DNA of 64,000 nucleotides from an uncultured Rhodanobacteraceae bacterium (lineage in GTDB: Bacteria > Pseudomonadota > Gammaproteobacteria > Xanthomonadales > SZUA-5). The first letter of the stretch is position 1, and each line of letters starts with the position of its first letter. The stretch lies in the NCBI GenBank assembly GCA_937928755.1, contig CALEZI010000107.1, forward strand, positions 17,175 to 81,174. The letters are read 5' to 3'. A program made the translations under genes and the position numbers. Under the pieces are notes generated by a model that saw only the letters and a list, made by a program, of their open reading frames with translations, was not told the origin of the DNA and did no database searches. This document shows, one piece after another, positions 1 through 8,696 of the stretch.

Positions 1-351
1 CTCGTGTTCCGGCGCCTGTCCGGGCTGGCCGGTGCGCAGCACGATGCGCACGAAGTGGTTGTCGAGCTCGCCGCGGACGAACTTCACCAGGTCCAGGCCA
101 GCCTGGTCCGACTCCATCACCACATCGAGCAACATCACGCCGATGTCGGATTGCGAGCGCAGCACCGCGCGCGCCTCGGCGCCGGAGTAGGCGTGGTGGA
201 ACTGCAACGGGCGGTCTTCGAAGCGGAAGGTGCCGAGTACCAGACGCGTGACCTCGTGCACTGCCGGCTCGTCGTCGACGATCAGCACATGCCACGGTTC
301 AGCGGCGACCGGCTCGGTCGCAAATTCGAAGAGCTCCTCACCCTGCGCCAT
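1..351 (-). CDS. Response regulator, N-terminal part (runs off the window)
   Basis: Partial gene: the ATG is at 349-351 on the minus strand and the frame stays open to base 1, giving the first 117 residues. Residues about 20-117 are a CheY-like receiver domain. The acidic pair follows the motif VLIVDDEP (about residues 23-30), the phosphoacceptor Asp lies in MLLDVVM (about residue 75), and the segment RTGQPGQAPE near the edge is typical of receivers followed by a DUF3369 domain. Members of that family usually continue into a GGDEF/EAL or HD-GYP output domain, so a c-di-GMP signalling role is likely but the output domain is outside the window. The next gene on this strand (isovaleryl-CoA dehydrogenase) ends about 100 bases upstream and is unrelated in function. 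Confidence 0.85.
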   Translation of the reverse strand, partial: MAQGEELFEFATEPVAAEPWHVLIVDDEPAVHEVTRLVLGTFRFEDRPLQFHHAYSGAEARAVLRSQSDIGVMLLDVVMESDQAGLDLVKFVRGELDNHFVRIVLRTGQPGQAPEHE

Positions 352-457
352 CGCCGCCCTCCGCCTGGACTCGATCACCCGAAATTACGCGCCCAGGCGC
401 GTCATGTAAACGTGTTCGGCGAGAAGTTGACGATCTGCGCACGCAGACACGGTCAGG

Positions 458-1615
458 TCAGTGTTTGCCGGCGTAGAGTTCGCGACCGATCAACATGCGA
501 CGGATCTCCTGGGTGCCGGCACCGATCTCGTACAACTTTGCATCGCGCAGCAAGCGGCCAGTCGGATAGTCGTTGATGTAACCGTTGCCGCCGAGAGACT
601 GGATCGCTTCGAGGGTCACCTCGACGGCCGATTTCGAAGCGTACAGCAGGCAACTGGCCGGATCCACTCGCGAACGCAGGCCGCGATCGTAGTCCTCGGC
701 GACGCGGTAGGCGAAAGCGCGCGACGACTGCAGCGCGGTGTACATGTCGGCAATCTTCGCCTGCATGATGCCGAAAGCGCCGATCGGCTGGTCGAATTGC
801 TTGCGCTCGCGCACGTAGGCCAGGGTCAACTCGCACGCCGTCTGCATCAGTCCGAGCGGACCGCCGCTCAACACCAGTCGCTCGGTGTTGAGGCCGCTCA
901 TCAGCACCTTGACGCCCTGGTCGACTTCGCCCAGCAGGTTCTCTTCCGGGATCTCGCAATCGTCGAAGACCAGTTCGCAAGTGCTCGAGCCGCGCATGCC
1001 CAGCTTGTCGAGCTTGGCGGACGTGCGGAATCCAGGCATGCCTCTTTCGACGATGAACGCAGTCATGCAGCGCGAACCGCGCTCCTTCGGCGCCGTGCGC
1101 ATGTATACCACCAGCACGTCGGCATCCGGGCCGTTGGTGATCCACATCTTGGAGCCGTTGGCGATCCAGCGATCGCCGTGCTTCACCGCGCGGCAGTTCA
1201 TCGAACCGACCACATCCGAGCCGGCGCCGTGCTCGCTCATCGCCAGCGCGCCGACCCACTCGCCGCTGCACAACCGCGGCAGATATTTCGCCTTCTGCGC
1301 CGCGTTCGCGTTGTTGTAGAGGTTCTGCACGCACAGGTTGGAGTGCGCGCCGTACGACAGACCGACCGATCCCGACGCGCGCGAGATTTCTTCCATCGCC
1401 ACCAGGTGCGCGAGGTAGCCCAGCCCGCTGCCGCCATGATCATGGTCGACGGTGATGCCGAGCAGTCCGAGTTCGCCGAGCTTGGGCCAAAGATCGCGCG
1501 GAAAACAGTTGCTGCGATCGATTTCCTCCGCGCGCGGGGCAATCTCCGCATCGGCAAATCGGCGCACCGTATCGCGCAGCAGGTCGAGTTCTTCGCCGAG
1601 GGAGAATGGGGTCAT
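458..1615 (-). CDS. Isovaleryl-CoA dehydrogenase
   Basis: FAD-dependent oxidation of isovaleryl-CoA to 3-methylcrotonyl-CoA in leucine degradation; electrons pass to ETF. The 385-residue product is full length for the acyl-CoA dehydrogenase family. Visible marks are the FAD/substrate signature GALAMSEHGAGSD (residues 122-134), the C-terminal signature QSLGGNGYINDYP, and Glu245 in LNTERLVLSGGP. Glu245 sits where IVD carries its catalytic base, which separates it from short-chain acyl-CoA dehydrogenases with the base near the C-terminus. The ATG at 1613-1615 has GGAG about 7 bases upstream; a longer open frame to 1876 only reads through the repeat element upstream and is not coding. Leucine dehydrogenase lies upstream on the same strand, a matching pathway neighbour. 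Confidence 0.93.
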   Translation of the reverse strand: MTPFSLGEELDLLRDTVRRFADAEIAPRAEEIDRSNCFPRDLWPKLGELGLLGITVDHDHGGSGLGYLAHLVAMEEISRASGSVGLSYGAHSNLCVQNLYNNANAAQKAKYLPRLCSGEWVGALAMSEHGAGSDVVGSMNCRAVKHGDRWIANGSKMWITNGPDADVLVVYMRTAPKERGSRCMTAFIVERGMPGFRTSAKLDKLGMRGSSTCELVFDDCEIPEENLLGEVDQGVKVLMSGLNTERLVLSGGPLGLMQTACELTLAYVRERKQFDQPIGAFGIMQAKIADMYTALQSSRAFAYRVAEDYDRGLRSRVDPASCLLYASKSAVEVTLEAIQSLGGNGYINDYPTGRLLRDAKLYEIGAGTQEIRRMLIGRELYAGKH

Positions 1616-1734
1616 TGCGGGCTCCGGGTGGTCGCGCGTGTGGCCGTAGATTAGCGGCTTCGATGGACTACAGTGCTGTCGATCCTTGCATTGCGCTTCC
1701 TTGCGCGTCGAACCGGGCGGCAGCTCCGTTGAGT

Positions 1735-1870
1735 GTTTTTTGTCCGCAAAGGACGCAAAGGACGCAAAGGAGAGCGAAGCGGGCAAAGAAGCTGATGCAA
1801 ACCCACCAGATTGCAGCCCAGCCATCAAGTTCGTGGCCTTCTTTGCGTCCTTTGCGTCCTTTGCGGATAA
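1735..1870. repeat. Palindromic repeat of 9-base units, copy 1
   Basis: The left arm (1735-1770) repeats the 9-mer GACGCAAAG in tandem, beginning TCCGCAAAGGACGCAAAGG. The right arm (about 1837-1868) carries the reverse complement, CTTTGCGTCCTTTGCG and onward. About 65 unrelated bases lie between them. The same two-armed structure recurs at 28051-28168, so this is a dispersed element. Similar CGCAAAGG-unit repeats are known in intergenic DNA of several high-GC bacteria, but I cannot name the class. Confidence 0.8.
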
Positions 1871-1904
1871 ATTCATCTTTTCAGTGAATTCATCTTTTCA
1901 GTGA
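1871..1904. repeat. Perfect 17-bp tandem duplication
   Basis: Two adjacent identical copies of ATTCATCTTTTCAGTGA (1871-1887 and 1888-1904) directly abut the right arm of the palindromic repeat. This may be a slippage or target-site duplication. Confidence 0.85.
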
Positions 1905-1950
1905 ATTGCGATGTGTTCGGGCAGCGCCGACTCTTCTCGCACTCCGTCCC

Positions 1951-3051
1951 TCAGCCCTTCGACCTTCCCTTGAACATCGGCCGGGTGCTGCCCATGTACG
2001 GCAGCTTGACTTTGCCGATGGTGTTGATGCGCTCTTCGGCCATGCGGTCGGCGGCTTTCCAGGTGGGGATGCCGTCGCGTTTGGCGATCTTGAAGATGGT
2101 GCCGACGTTGTAGTAGATCGAGCGCAGCATGCGCATGGCGCGTTCGCGGTCGTAGCCGTCGAGTTCGATCGAGACGTTCATCAGGCCGCCGGCGTTGACC
2201 GCGTAGTCGGGCGCGTAGAGGATGCCGCGACGCTCCAGTTCGTCGCCGCAGTCGTCGGTGGCCAACTGGTTGTTGGCGGCGCCGCAGACGATCTTGAACT
2301 TGAAGCGGTTCATGGTCTTTTCGTTGACCGTGCCGCCCAGTGCGCACGGGCTGTAGACATCGGCGTCGACATCGTAGATCTCATCCAGCGCCACCGCTTC
2401 GCAGCCGAGTTCTTCGACGCAGCGCTGCACCGCGGCGCGGTTGATGTCGGTGACGAACACCTTGGCTTTCTCGGCGCGCAACAGCTTGGCGAGTTCGTAG
2501 CCAACGTGGCCGACGCCCTGCACGGCGTAGCTGTATTTGCCGATGTCCTCGTTGCCGAAGCGCACGTTGAGGCTGGCCATGATGCCGTGCATGGTGCCCG
2601 CAGCCGTGAACGGCGAGGGATCGCCGGAACCACCGTGCACCTGGTGCACGCCGGACACATAATCGGTTTCCTTGAACACGTACTCCATGTCGTTGACGTC
2701 GATGCCGACATCCTCGGCGGTGATGTAACGACCGCCCAGCGAGTTGACGAAGCGGCCGAAGGCACGGAACAGCCCCTCGGATTTGTCGCGGGACGGATCG
2801 CCGATGATCACGCCCTTGCCGCCGCCCAGGTTCAAGCCCGCCACTGCGGCCTTGAAGGTCATGCCGCGCGACAATCGCAGCACATCGTTCAGCGCTTCCT
2901 GTTCCGACTTGTAGGGCCACATGCGCAGGCCACCGAGCGCGGGGCCGAGCGTGGTGTTGTGCACGGCGATGATGGCTTTCAGGCCAACATCCTTGTTGTG
3001 GCAAAACACGACTTGCTCGTGGCCCAAAGCGCCAATCGACTCGAACACCAT
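1951..3051 (-). CDS. Leucine dehydrogenase (Glu/Leu/Phe/Val dehydrogenase family)
   Basis: NAD-dependent oxidative deamination of leucine and other branched-chain amino acids to 2-oxo acids. The product has 366 residues, normal for the octameric leucine dehydrogenases. The glycine-rich catalytic loop NLGGGKG holds Lys79, and Lys67 in RGMTFKAAV is the second substrate-binding lysine. The Rossmann motif VQGVGHVGYELA marks the NAD domain. The start at 3049-3051 (MVFESIG) was chosen because the longer frame to 3123 adds residues that do not match the family, and GAGAG precedes this ATG. With isovaleryl-CoA dehydrogenase downstream it forms a two-gene leucine-catabolic group, separated by a repeat, so co-transcription is possible but not certain. 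Confidence 0.93.
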   Translation of the reverse strand: MVFESIGALGHEQVVFCHNKDVGLKAIIAVHNTTLGPALGGLRMWPYKSEQEALNDVLRLSRGMTFKAAVAGLNLGGGKGVIIGDPSRDKSEGLFRAFGRFVNSLGGRYITAEDVGIDVNDMEYVFKETDYVSGVHQVHGGSGDPSPFTAAGTMHGIMASLNVRFGNEDIGKYSYAVQGVGHVGYELAKLLRAEKAKVFVTDINRAAVQRCVEELGCEAVALDEIYDVDADVYSPCALGGTVNEKTMNRFKFKIVCGAANNQLATDDCGDELERRGILYAPDYAVNAGGLMNVSIELDGYDRERAMRMLRSIYYNVGTIFKIAKRDGIPTWKAADRMAEERINTIGKVKLPYMGSTRPMFKGRSKG

Positions 3052-3305
3052 GATCTGGAATCTCTCAGATGAATTCAGGGGCGGTGCGCGGAGCGCACCG
3101 GCGAGGCGAGTGTGCCGTCCCACGACCCTGCCGGATGGCGGGACGCCACACTGGAGGGGCAGCGCACAGAATCCTCGAAGATCCTGGTGACGCCAGTGTT
3201 GCAGATGTCGGCAACCGCCCTCCCGGGGTGCCGGCGGCGCGGATCATACCGCTATGTACAATTCGTCCCAAGGCACTCCGGCTTGCGCCGCAGTTGCGGT
3301 TCAGC

Positions 3306-4097
3306 TCAGCGGCAACGCGGTCGACGGCCGGCGGCGCGGGCCGCGTCGAACGCCGGCATCGCCGCTTCGATCGATGCTTCGAGCGGCTCCAGGCGGCGTT
3401 GCGGATCGGGGTGCAGGTCGAGCCAGGCGAGTTGCTGCGGATGTTCGTCGAGCGTGCGCCACATCCTCGGCATTGCATCCGGCGGGTAGCCGGCGCGCGC
3501 GAGCAGCGAAATTCCCGTGTCGTCGGCGACGGCTTCCTGCGGGCGCGAATGCGGTCGCAACAGACCAACCTGTGCGCCGAGGCCCAGCAACGCGTAGACC
3601 TTTCGCGACGACGGTGGTCCGTTTTCGCCGCGAAAGGTCTGCACCGCCGCGACCGCGGCCTCTGCCGTGAATTCAGCGGCGACGCGATGCGCCGGATGCT
3701 GGTTGCCCAGGTGACCGAGTTCATGGGCAATCAGCGCGGCCAGTTCTTCCTCGTTGCCGATCACGTCGAGCATCTCGCGATGGACACCGATCTTGCCGCC
3801 CGGCAAGGCGAATGCGCTGGCGCCGCTGTCCTCGAACACCAGGATTTCCCAACGCTGGTCGCGTTCGTCCGTCGGCAACTCGGCGATCAGTTTCTCGGCA
3901 ACGCAGCGCACGAAACTCTGCGAGTCGTAGTCGGCGCTGATGCGACCCTTCAGTTTCAACTGGTCGAAGGCGGTCGCACCGAGGGCAGCCATGTCACCGG
4001 GGCCGATCAGGCTGTCCGCGGTGCGCTTGCCAGAACCGGTGGTGCAGGCTGCCAGCACGGCGCACATCAACAAGGGCAGCATCAGGGCGCGGGTCAT
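3306..4097 (-). CDS. M48-family metallopeptidase lipoprotein
   Basis: Predicted zinc protease anchored to the outer membrane. A signal peptide ends in a lipobox (VLAAC, Cys18). The active site is HELGH (His125, Glu126, His129), and Glu188 in QEAVADD fits the third zinc ligand of M48 enzymes. At 263 residues it is a minimal M48 domain without the TPR tail of BepA, closer in plan to LoiP/YcaL. By family knowledge it would act in quality control of outer-membrane proteins; the substrate is unknown. It stands alone, between leucine dehydrogenase and a plus-strand gene. The last 15 residues are Arg-rich with no obvious role. Confidence 0.88.
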   Translation of the reverse strand: MTRALMLPLLMCAVLAACTTGSGKRTADSLIGPGDMAALGATAFDQLKLKGRISADYDSQSFVRCVAEKLIAELPTDERDQRWEILVFEDSGASAFALPGGKIGVHREMLDVIGNEEELAALIAHELGHLGNQHPAHRVAAEFTAEAAVAAVQTFRGENGPPSSRKVYALLGLGAQVGLLRPHSRPQEAVADDTGISLLARAGYPPDAMPRMWRTLDEHPQQLAWLDLHPDPQRRLEPLEASIEAAMPAFDAARAAGRRPRCR

Positions 4098-4228
4098 CGT
4101 TGCATTCCGGTGGTCTTCGGCGCGAGCCGCAGTCTACAAAGATGCCGACTACAGGCAAGTAACGTGCGTGCATGTCCTGATCGTCTGGCGTTTCGCGTTC
4201 CTGTCCATCACACAACCGGAGAACGCTC

Positions 4229-4642
4229 ATGTGGATTGTCAGTTTGCTGATGTTGATTGCCCTCGGTCTGCTCGGCATCGCGTCGTGGCTGCGCCAGCGT
4301 GCACCGCAGGCGTCAGGGCCGCTCGCCCAGTTGGAGTCGATCGGCGGTTGGGTCGGCTTGGTTGGTCTGGTTTGGGGTCTGTGGTCGCTGTTGCTGTGGA
4401 TCAGCGCCATCGGGGTGCTCGCATCGGCGCCGCTGATGATGATCGTTGGACTTGCCTCGGTCCTGGCGATGCTTGCACTGTCGCTGATCCTGGCGATGCC
4501 GATGGTCAAGCAACTCGCCGGCAGCAATGATTTCACCAACAAGCTGGAGCAGACCGCAGCCAAGTGCGGCCCGTTCAAGGTGATTCTCGGTGCCGTGTGC
4601 CTGGCGCTCGCGATCTGGACGTTGGTGGTGACGGTGATTTGA
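4229..4642 (+). CDS. Small membrane protein of unknown function
   Basis: A 137-residue hydrophobic protein with about four predicted membrane segments (near residues 3-20, 38-60, 65-90 and 117-137). A short polar loop NDFTNKLEQTAAK lies before the last one. GGAGA sits about 7 bases before the ATG, and a strong intrinsic terminator follows the stop, so it is a genuine single-gene transcription unit. I do not recognise the family. Confidence 0.75.
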   Translation: MWIVSLLMLIALGLLGIASWLRQRAPQASGPLAQLESIGGWVGLVGLVWGLWSLLLWISAIGVLASAPLMMIVGLASVLAMLALSLILAMPMVKQLAGSNDFTNKLEQTAAKCGPFKVILGAVCLALAIWTLVVTVI

Positions 4643-4677
4643 CGGTTGGAAAAAGGGAAAGGGGAAACGGAAAAAGG

Positions 4678-4702
4678 AAGAGCCCGCGAAATGCGGGCTC
4701 TT
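4678..4702 (+). terminator. Intrinsic terminator after the small membrane protein gene
   Basis: A perfect 10-bp stem, AAGAGCCCGC pairing with GCGGGCTCTT around the loop GAAAT, sits 36 bases after the stop codon and ends in a short T-containing stretch (TTCT). An A/G-rich tract (4649-4680) precedes it. Confidence 0.8.
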
Positions 4703-4764
4703 CTGCAACGCACGGTGTCTTTTGCCGATACCGACAACCGACACCCACAACCACCTCATTGGCA

Positions 4765-4898
4765 TCGAACCTCAGCAGCAGGGCCCACCCAGTAAAGTTC
4801 GCCCTGAGTTTGTCGAAGGGCGAGTCTCGCGAGGGCGCCCTTCGACAGGCTCAGGGCGAACGGGACAGCTTGCTCAACCCAACCCGGCTGAGGTTCGA
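4765..4898. repeat. Nested inverted repeat between convergent genes
   Basis: Outer arms are 12 bp and perfect (TCGAACCTCAGC at 4765-4776, GCTGAGGTTCGA at 4887-4898). Inner arms are about 24 bp, with CCCTGAGTTTGTCGAAGGG on the left (4797-4820) and its near-complement on the right (4838-4861). The inner sequence belongs to a well-known class of palindromes (CCTGAGCTTGTCGAAGG type) scattered through many proteobacterial genomes. Lying between the 3' ends of converging genes, it could terminate transcription from both sides. Confidence 0.8.
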
Positions 4899-4921
4899 CG
4901 CGAATCAGGCACCGTCATCCC

Positions 4922-6118
4922 TTACACCCGCTCGATGATCCCGGCGAAACCCATGCCGGTGCCGATGCACATGGTCACCATGCCGTACTTCTTCTGCGTG
5001 CGCTTCAAGCCGTGCACGATGGTCGCGGTGCGGATCGCGCCGGTAGCGCCCAGCGGGTGGCCGAGTGCAATGGCGCCGCCCAGCGGGTTGACCTTGCTCG
5101 GGTCGAGGCCGGAATCGCGCATCACCGCCAGCGCCTGCGCGGCGAAGGCTTCATTCAGTTCGATCCACTCGATGTCCTGGAGGTTGATGCCGGTCTGCCG
5201 GCAGACCTTGGGAATCGCGTCCTTCGGGCCGATGCCCATGACTTCCGGGCGCACGCCGGCGACCGAATAACCGACCCAGCGCGCCAGCGGCGTCAGGCCG
5301 AATTCCTTGATCGCACGCTCGCTGGCCAGCAGCACCGCGCCAGCGCCATCGCTCATCTGCGAGGAGTTGCCGGCGGTGACGCTGCCGCCCTGCTTGAACA
5401 CGGCGCGCAGCTTGGCCAGCGCCTCAGCGGTGGTGTCCTTGCGCGGGCCTTCGTCGGTTCCGACCAGCCGAGTGTCGTTCTTGAATCCGCGCGACGCCAG
5501 GTCGGGGTAGTGATCGTCGAGCTGGAACGGCAGGATCTCGTCCTTGAAATGCCCGGCCTCGATCGCCGCCATCGCCTTCTGATGCGAGGCATAGGCGAAC
5601 TGATCCTGATCCTCGCGCGAGACGTTCCACTCGCTGGCGACGTTTTCGGCGGTAATGCCCATGCCGTAGGCGATGGCAATGTTCTCGTCCTTGAAGAACG
5701 CCGGGTTGAACGCCGGTCGGTTACCCATCATCGGCACCATCGACATGCTTTCGGTGCCGCCGGCCAGCATCAGGTCGGACTCGCCTAGGCGGATGCGATC
5801 GGCGGCGAGCGCCACCGCCTGGGAACCGGACGAGCAGAAGCGGTTGATGGTCATTGCCGACACCGTATTCGGCAGGCCGGCCATGAGCACGCCGATGCGC
5901 GCGACATTCATGCCTTGTTCGCCCTCCGGCATCGCGCAGCCGATGATGGCGTCGTCGATGCGGCTGACGTCGATCCCCGGCGCCGCAGCCACCGCACCGC
6001 GCAACACATGCGCCAGCAGGTCGTCGGGACGGGTGTTGCGGAACATGCCTTTGGGTGCCTTGCCCACCGGCGAACGCACGGCGGACACGATGTAGGCGTC
6101 TTGGATTTGGCGGGGCAT
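4922..6118 (-). CDS. Acetyl-CoA acyltransferase (3-ketoacyl-CoA thiolase)
   Basis: Last step of fatty-acid beta-oxidation: thiolytic cleavage of 3-ketoacyl-CoA. The 398-residue protein has all thiolase landmarks: nucleophile Cys95 in NRFCSSGSQA, His354 in ALGHPLGATGA, and Cys384 in MCIGTGMGFA. It is the downstream partner of the hydratase/dehydrogenase gene that ends 202 bases upstream on the same strand, so the two should form the multifunctional beta-oxidation complex. GGAG lies about 11 bases before the ATG. It is more like FadA/FadI-type degradative thiolases than the biosynthetic PhaA type, but the sequence alone does not fix chain length. Confidence 0.92.
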   Translation of the reverse strand: MPRQIQDAYIVSAVRSPVGKAPKGMFRNTRPDDLLAHVLRGAVAAAPGIDVSRIDDAIIGCAMPEGEQGMNVARIGVLMAGLPNTVSAMTINRFCSSGSQAVALAADRIRLGESDLMLAGGTESMSMVPMMGNRPAFNPAFFKDENIAIAYGMGITAENVASEWNVSREDQDQFAYASHQKAMAAIEAGHFKDEILPFQLDDHYPDLASRGFKNDTRLVGTDEGPRKDTTAEALAKLRAVFKQGGSVTAGNSSQMSDGAGAVLLASERAIKEFGLTPLARWVGYSVAGVRPEVMGIGPKDAIPKVCRQTGINLQDIEWIELNEAFAAQALAVMRDSGLDPSKVNPLGGAIALGHPLGATGAIRTATIVHGLKRTQKKYGMVTMCIGTGMGFAGIIERV

Positions 6119-6320
6119 TGGTCTTGTCTCCGTTGGCGAGGTCGCGGCGGTTCGGGCGCCGCGCCTTGTTGGTTCGATGATCGCGCGTCGACCCGGAAAA
6201 TGGCCGCTCGCTGCGCTCGCTCAAATGGGAAATGGAAAAGGGTAGGAGCCAAGGCCACGAATTCGCGACAAGCCGCTTTCCCTTTTTCCTTTTTCCCTTT
6301 TCCCTTTTTCTGCCCTTTTC
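6119..6320. other. Spacer with purine/pyrimidine-biased tract
   Basis: The gap between the two beta-oxidation genes holds a low-complexity tract. AAATGGGAAATGGAAAAGGG occurs near 6222, and runs of CCCTTTTTCC occur near 6279-6318 on the same strand, so the two halves can pair. A similar A/G-rich tract lies at 4649-4680. No gene or promoter is evident. Confidence 0.5.
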
Positions 6321-8696
6321 CTAGTTCCGAAGAGGCTTCCCGTTCTGCATCGTGTACGCAATGCGCGCCTGGGTCTTCGGCATCTGTGCCAGGGCGACGA
6401 AGTGCTTGCGCTCGAGGTTGAGCAGCCACTCCTCGTCGACTTCGGAGCCGCGTTCGATGTCGCCGCCGCACATCACGGTGGCGATGCGCGTGGCGACTTC
6501 GGCGTCGTGCTCGGAGATGAAGCCGCCGGCCTGCATGTTGGTCAGCAGCGCGCGGATGGTGGCGATGCCGACGTCGCCGGCGACCTTGATCGCACGTGGC
6601 GGCAGCGGCGGGCGGTAGCCGGAATCCGCCAGTGCGCGGGCTTCGTTCTTGGCCACATACAGCAGCTCATCCTTGTTGCCGATGACGAGGTCGTTCGGGC
6701 GCGCCAGTTTCAGTTCCTTGGCTTCCAGCGCGCTGGTGGCGACCTTGGCCATCGCGATGGTTTCGAAGTAGGTCTGGATCTGGCCGAAGACATCGCCGCC
6801 GACCGCGTTCTGCCACGAGCGCAGCGCGATTTCCTTGAGGCCACCACCGGCCGGCAGCAGGCCGACGCCAGCTTCGACCAGGCCGATGTAGCTTTCCAAT
6901 GCGAACACGGTACGCGCCGAGTGCATCTGGAACTCGCAACCACCGCCGAAGGCCATGCCGCGGACCGCCGAAACCACCGGAACCAGCGAATACTTGATGC
7001 GCTGGCTGGTTGCCTGGAAGGTGGCGACGATCTGCTCGAATTCATCCCACTTGCCGGCGGCCACCACCGGTAGCGCGTCCTTGAGGTCGGCGCCGGCCGA
7101 GAACGGCTCGCCGGTCTGCCAGATCACCAGCGCCTTGTAGCCCTTTTCGGCTTCGTCGATGGCGCGATTGACGCCGGCCAGCACGCTGGCGCCGATGGTG
7201 TTCATCTTGCTCTTGAACGACAGGATCGCGATGTCGTCGCCTTGGTGCCACATGCGCACGCCATCGGTCTCGAAGATCGTCGTGCCCTGGTCGAAGGACT
7301 CGGTGTAGATCGCATCAGGGAAGTACTGGCGTGCGTACACCGGCAACGACGAGCGCGGGCGCAAGCTGTTGCTGCTCGGGGCATAGGAGCCGCCGGCCGC
7401 GTGTACACCTTCGTCGCCGCGTGCCAGCACCCAGGCGGGCAACGGCGCGTCGCTCATGGTCTTGCCTGCGGCAATGTCTTCGGCGATCCAGTTGGCCACC
7501 TGCATCCAGCCGGCCTGCTGCCAGATCTCGAACGGACCCTGGTCCCAGCCATAGCCCCAGCGGATCGCGAAATCGACGTCGCGTGCGTTGTCGGCGATGT
7601 GCTCGAGCTGATAGGCGCAGTAATGGAAGGTGTCGCGGAAGCAGGCCCACATGAACTGCGCCTGCGGATCGCTGGAAGCGCGCAGCGCGGCGAGGCGTGC
7701 GCCCCAGCCCTTCTGGCGCAGCGCGCCTTCGGCATCGGCGCTGGCTTCGGCGGTCGCCGGCTTGTAGGTCTGGCTGGCGATGTCGAGAACCTCGATCACC
7801 TTGCCCTGCTTGCGGAAGAATCCGGCGCCGCTCTTGGCGCCCAACGCACCGGCCGCGATCAGGCCCTTGAGCCACTCCGGTGCCTTGAAGTACTTGTGCC
7901 AGGGATCGTCCGGCAGCGTGTCGTCCATGGTCTTGATGACGTGCGCCATGGTATCGAGGCCGACCACGTCGCTGGTGCGATAGGTGGCGCTCTTCGGACG
8001 CCCGATCAGCGGTCCGGTCAGCGCGTCGACGGCGTCGAAGCCGAGGCCGAACTTTTCGGTGTGGTACATGGTCGCGGCGATCGAGAACACGCCGATCCTG
8101 TTGCCGATGAAGTTCGGCGTGTCCTTGGCGCGCACCACGCGCTTGCCGAGCGTGCTGGTGACGTAGGACTCGAGATTGTCCATCGTCGCCGGATCGGTGG
8201 CTGCGGTCGGGATCAATTCCACCAGGTGCATGTAACGCGGCGGATTGAAGAAGTGGATGCCGCAGAAGCGCGGGCGCAACACCTCCGGCAGCGCGTCGGA
8301 CAGTTTGGTGATCGACAGACCCGAGGTGTTGCTGGCAACCACCGCGCGCTCGTTCACATAAGGCGCGATCTTGTTGTACAGCGACAGCTTGATGTCCATG
8401 CGTTCGGCGACCGCTTCGATGATCAGATCGCAACCGCGCAGCAGTTCCAGGTGATCGTCGTAGTTGGCGCCAACGATCTCGGCCGCGACACCCTTGGTGC
8501 CGAGCGGCGACGGGCTGAGTTTGGCGAGGCCGGCGATGGCCTTGTCGACCAGTGCGTTGCGCGGGCCTTCCTTGGCAGGCAATTCGAACAGTACGGCGGG
8601 AACGCCGGAATTGACCAGGTGAGCGGCGATCTGCGCGCCCATCACGCCGGCGCCGAGCACGGCAGCCTTGCGGACGAGTAGCTTGTTCTCAGGCAT
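6321..8696 (-). CDS. 3-hydroxyacyl-CoA dehydrogenase / enoyl-CoA hydratase (FadB-type, reversed domain order)
   Basis: Bifunctional beta-oxidation enzyme of 791 residues. The N-terminal half is the dehydrogenase: NAD motif VLGAGVMGAQIAAHL (residues 13-27), catalytic His in IHFFNPPRYMH, and a second dehydrogenase C-terminal domain to about residue 430. The enoyl-CoA hydratase (crotonase) domain is at about residues 485-690, with the oxyanion-hole segment RGMAFGGGCEF and the GVGLLPAGGG loop. This dehydrogenase-then-hydratase order is the FadN type known from Bacillus and many proteobacteria, and is the reverse of E. coli FadB. Its thiolase partner is downstream. It reads away from ndk, with a 347-base divergent spacer. 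Confidence 0.92.
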   Translation of the reverse strand: MPENKLLVRKAAVLGAGVMGAQIAAHLVNSGVPAVLFELPAKEGPRNALVDKAIAGLAKLSPSPLGTKGVAAEIVGANYDDHLELLRGCDLIIEAVAERMDIKLSLYNKIAPYVNERAVVASNTSGLSITKLSDALPEVLRPRFCGIHFFNPPRYMHLVELIPTAATDPATMDNLESYVTSTLGKRVVRAKDTPNFIGNRIGVFSIAATMYHTEKFGLGFDAVDALTGPLIGRPKSATYRTSDVVGLDTMAHVIKTMDDTLPDDPWHKYFKAPEWLKGLIAAGALGAKSGAGFFRKQGKVIEVLDIASQTYKPATAEASADAEGALRQKGWGARLAALRASSDPQAQFMWACFRDTFHYCAYQLEHIADNARDVDFAIRWGYGWDQGPFEIWQQAGWMQVANWIAEDIAAGKTMSDAPLPAWVLARGDEGVHAAGGSYAPSSNSLRPRSSLPVYARQYFPDAIYTESFDQGTTIFETDGVRMWHQGDDIAILSFKSKMNTIGASVLAGVNRAIDEAEKGYKALVIWQTGEPFSAGADLKDALPVVAAGKWDEFEQIVATFQATSQRIKYSLVPVVSAVRGMAFGGGCEFQMHSARTVFALESYIGLVEAGVGLLPAGGGLKEIALRSWQNAVGGDVFGQIQTYFETIAMAKVATSALEAKELKLARPNDLVIGNKDELLYVAKNEARALADSGYRPPLPPRAIKVAGDVGIATIRALLTNMQAGGFISEHDAEVATRIATVMCGGDIERGSEVDEEWLLNLERKHFVALAQMPKTQARIAYTMQNGKPLRN

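Larger units (their letters stand above)
1616..1950. other. Gene-free spacer with palindromic repeat
   Basis: This 335-base gap between two minus-strand catabolic genes has no credible gene. Most of it is an inverted repeat built from 9-base units (see the repeat at 1735-1870) and a short tandem duplication at 1871-1904. Promoter elements for the downstream isovaleryl-CoA dehydrogenase gene could lie in 1616-1730, but none is clear. Confidence 0.6.

Noticed and set aside
453..1334. Long minus-strand open frame in another frame over isovaleryl-CoA dehydrogenase
   Set aside because: Arg-rich shadow typical of high-GC DNA; the correct frame has clear family motifs.
1616..1876. N-terminal extension of isovaleryl-CoA dehydrogenase
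   Set aside because: The 87 extra residues translate the repeat element and do not fit the family; a good ribosome binding site precedes the inner ATG at 1615.
4649..4680. A/G-rich tract as a possible regulatory site
   Set aside because: Low-complexity sequence also seen at 6222-6318; no evidence of function.
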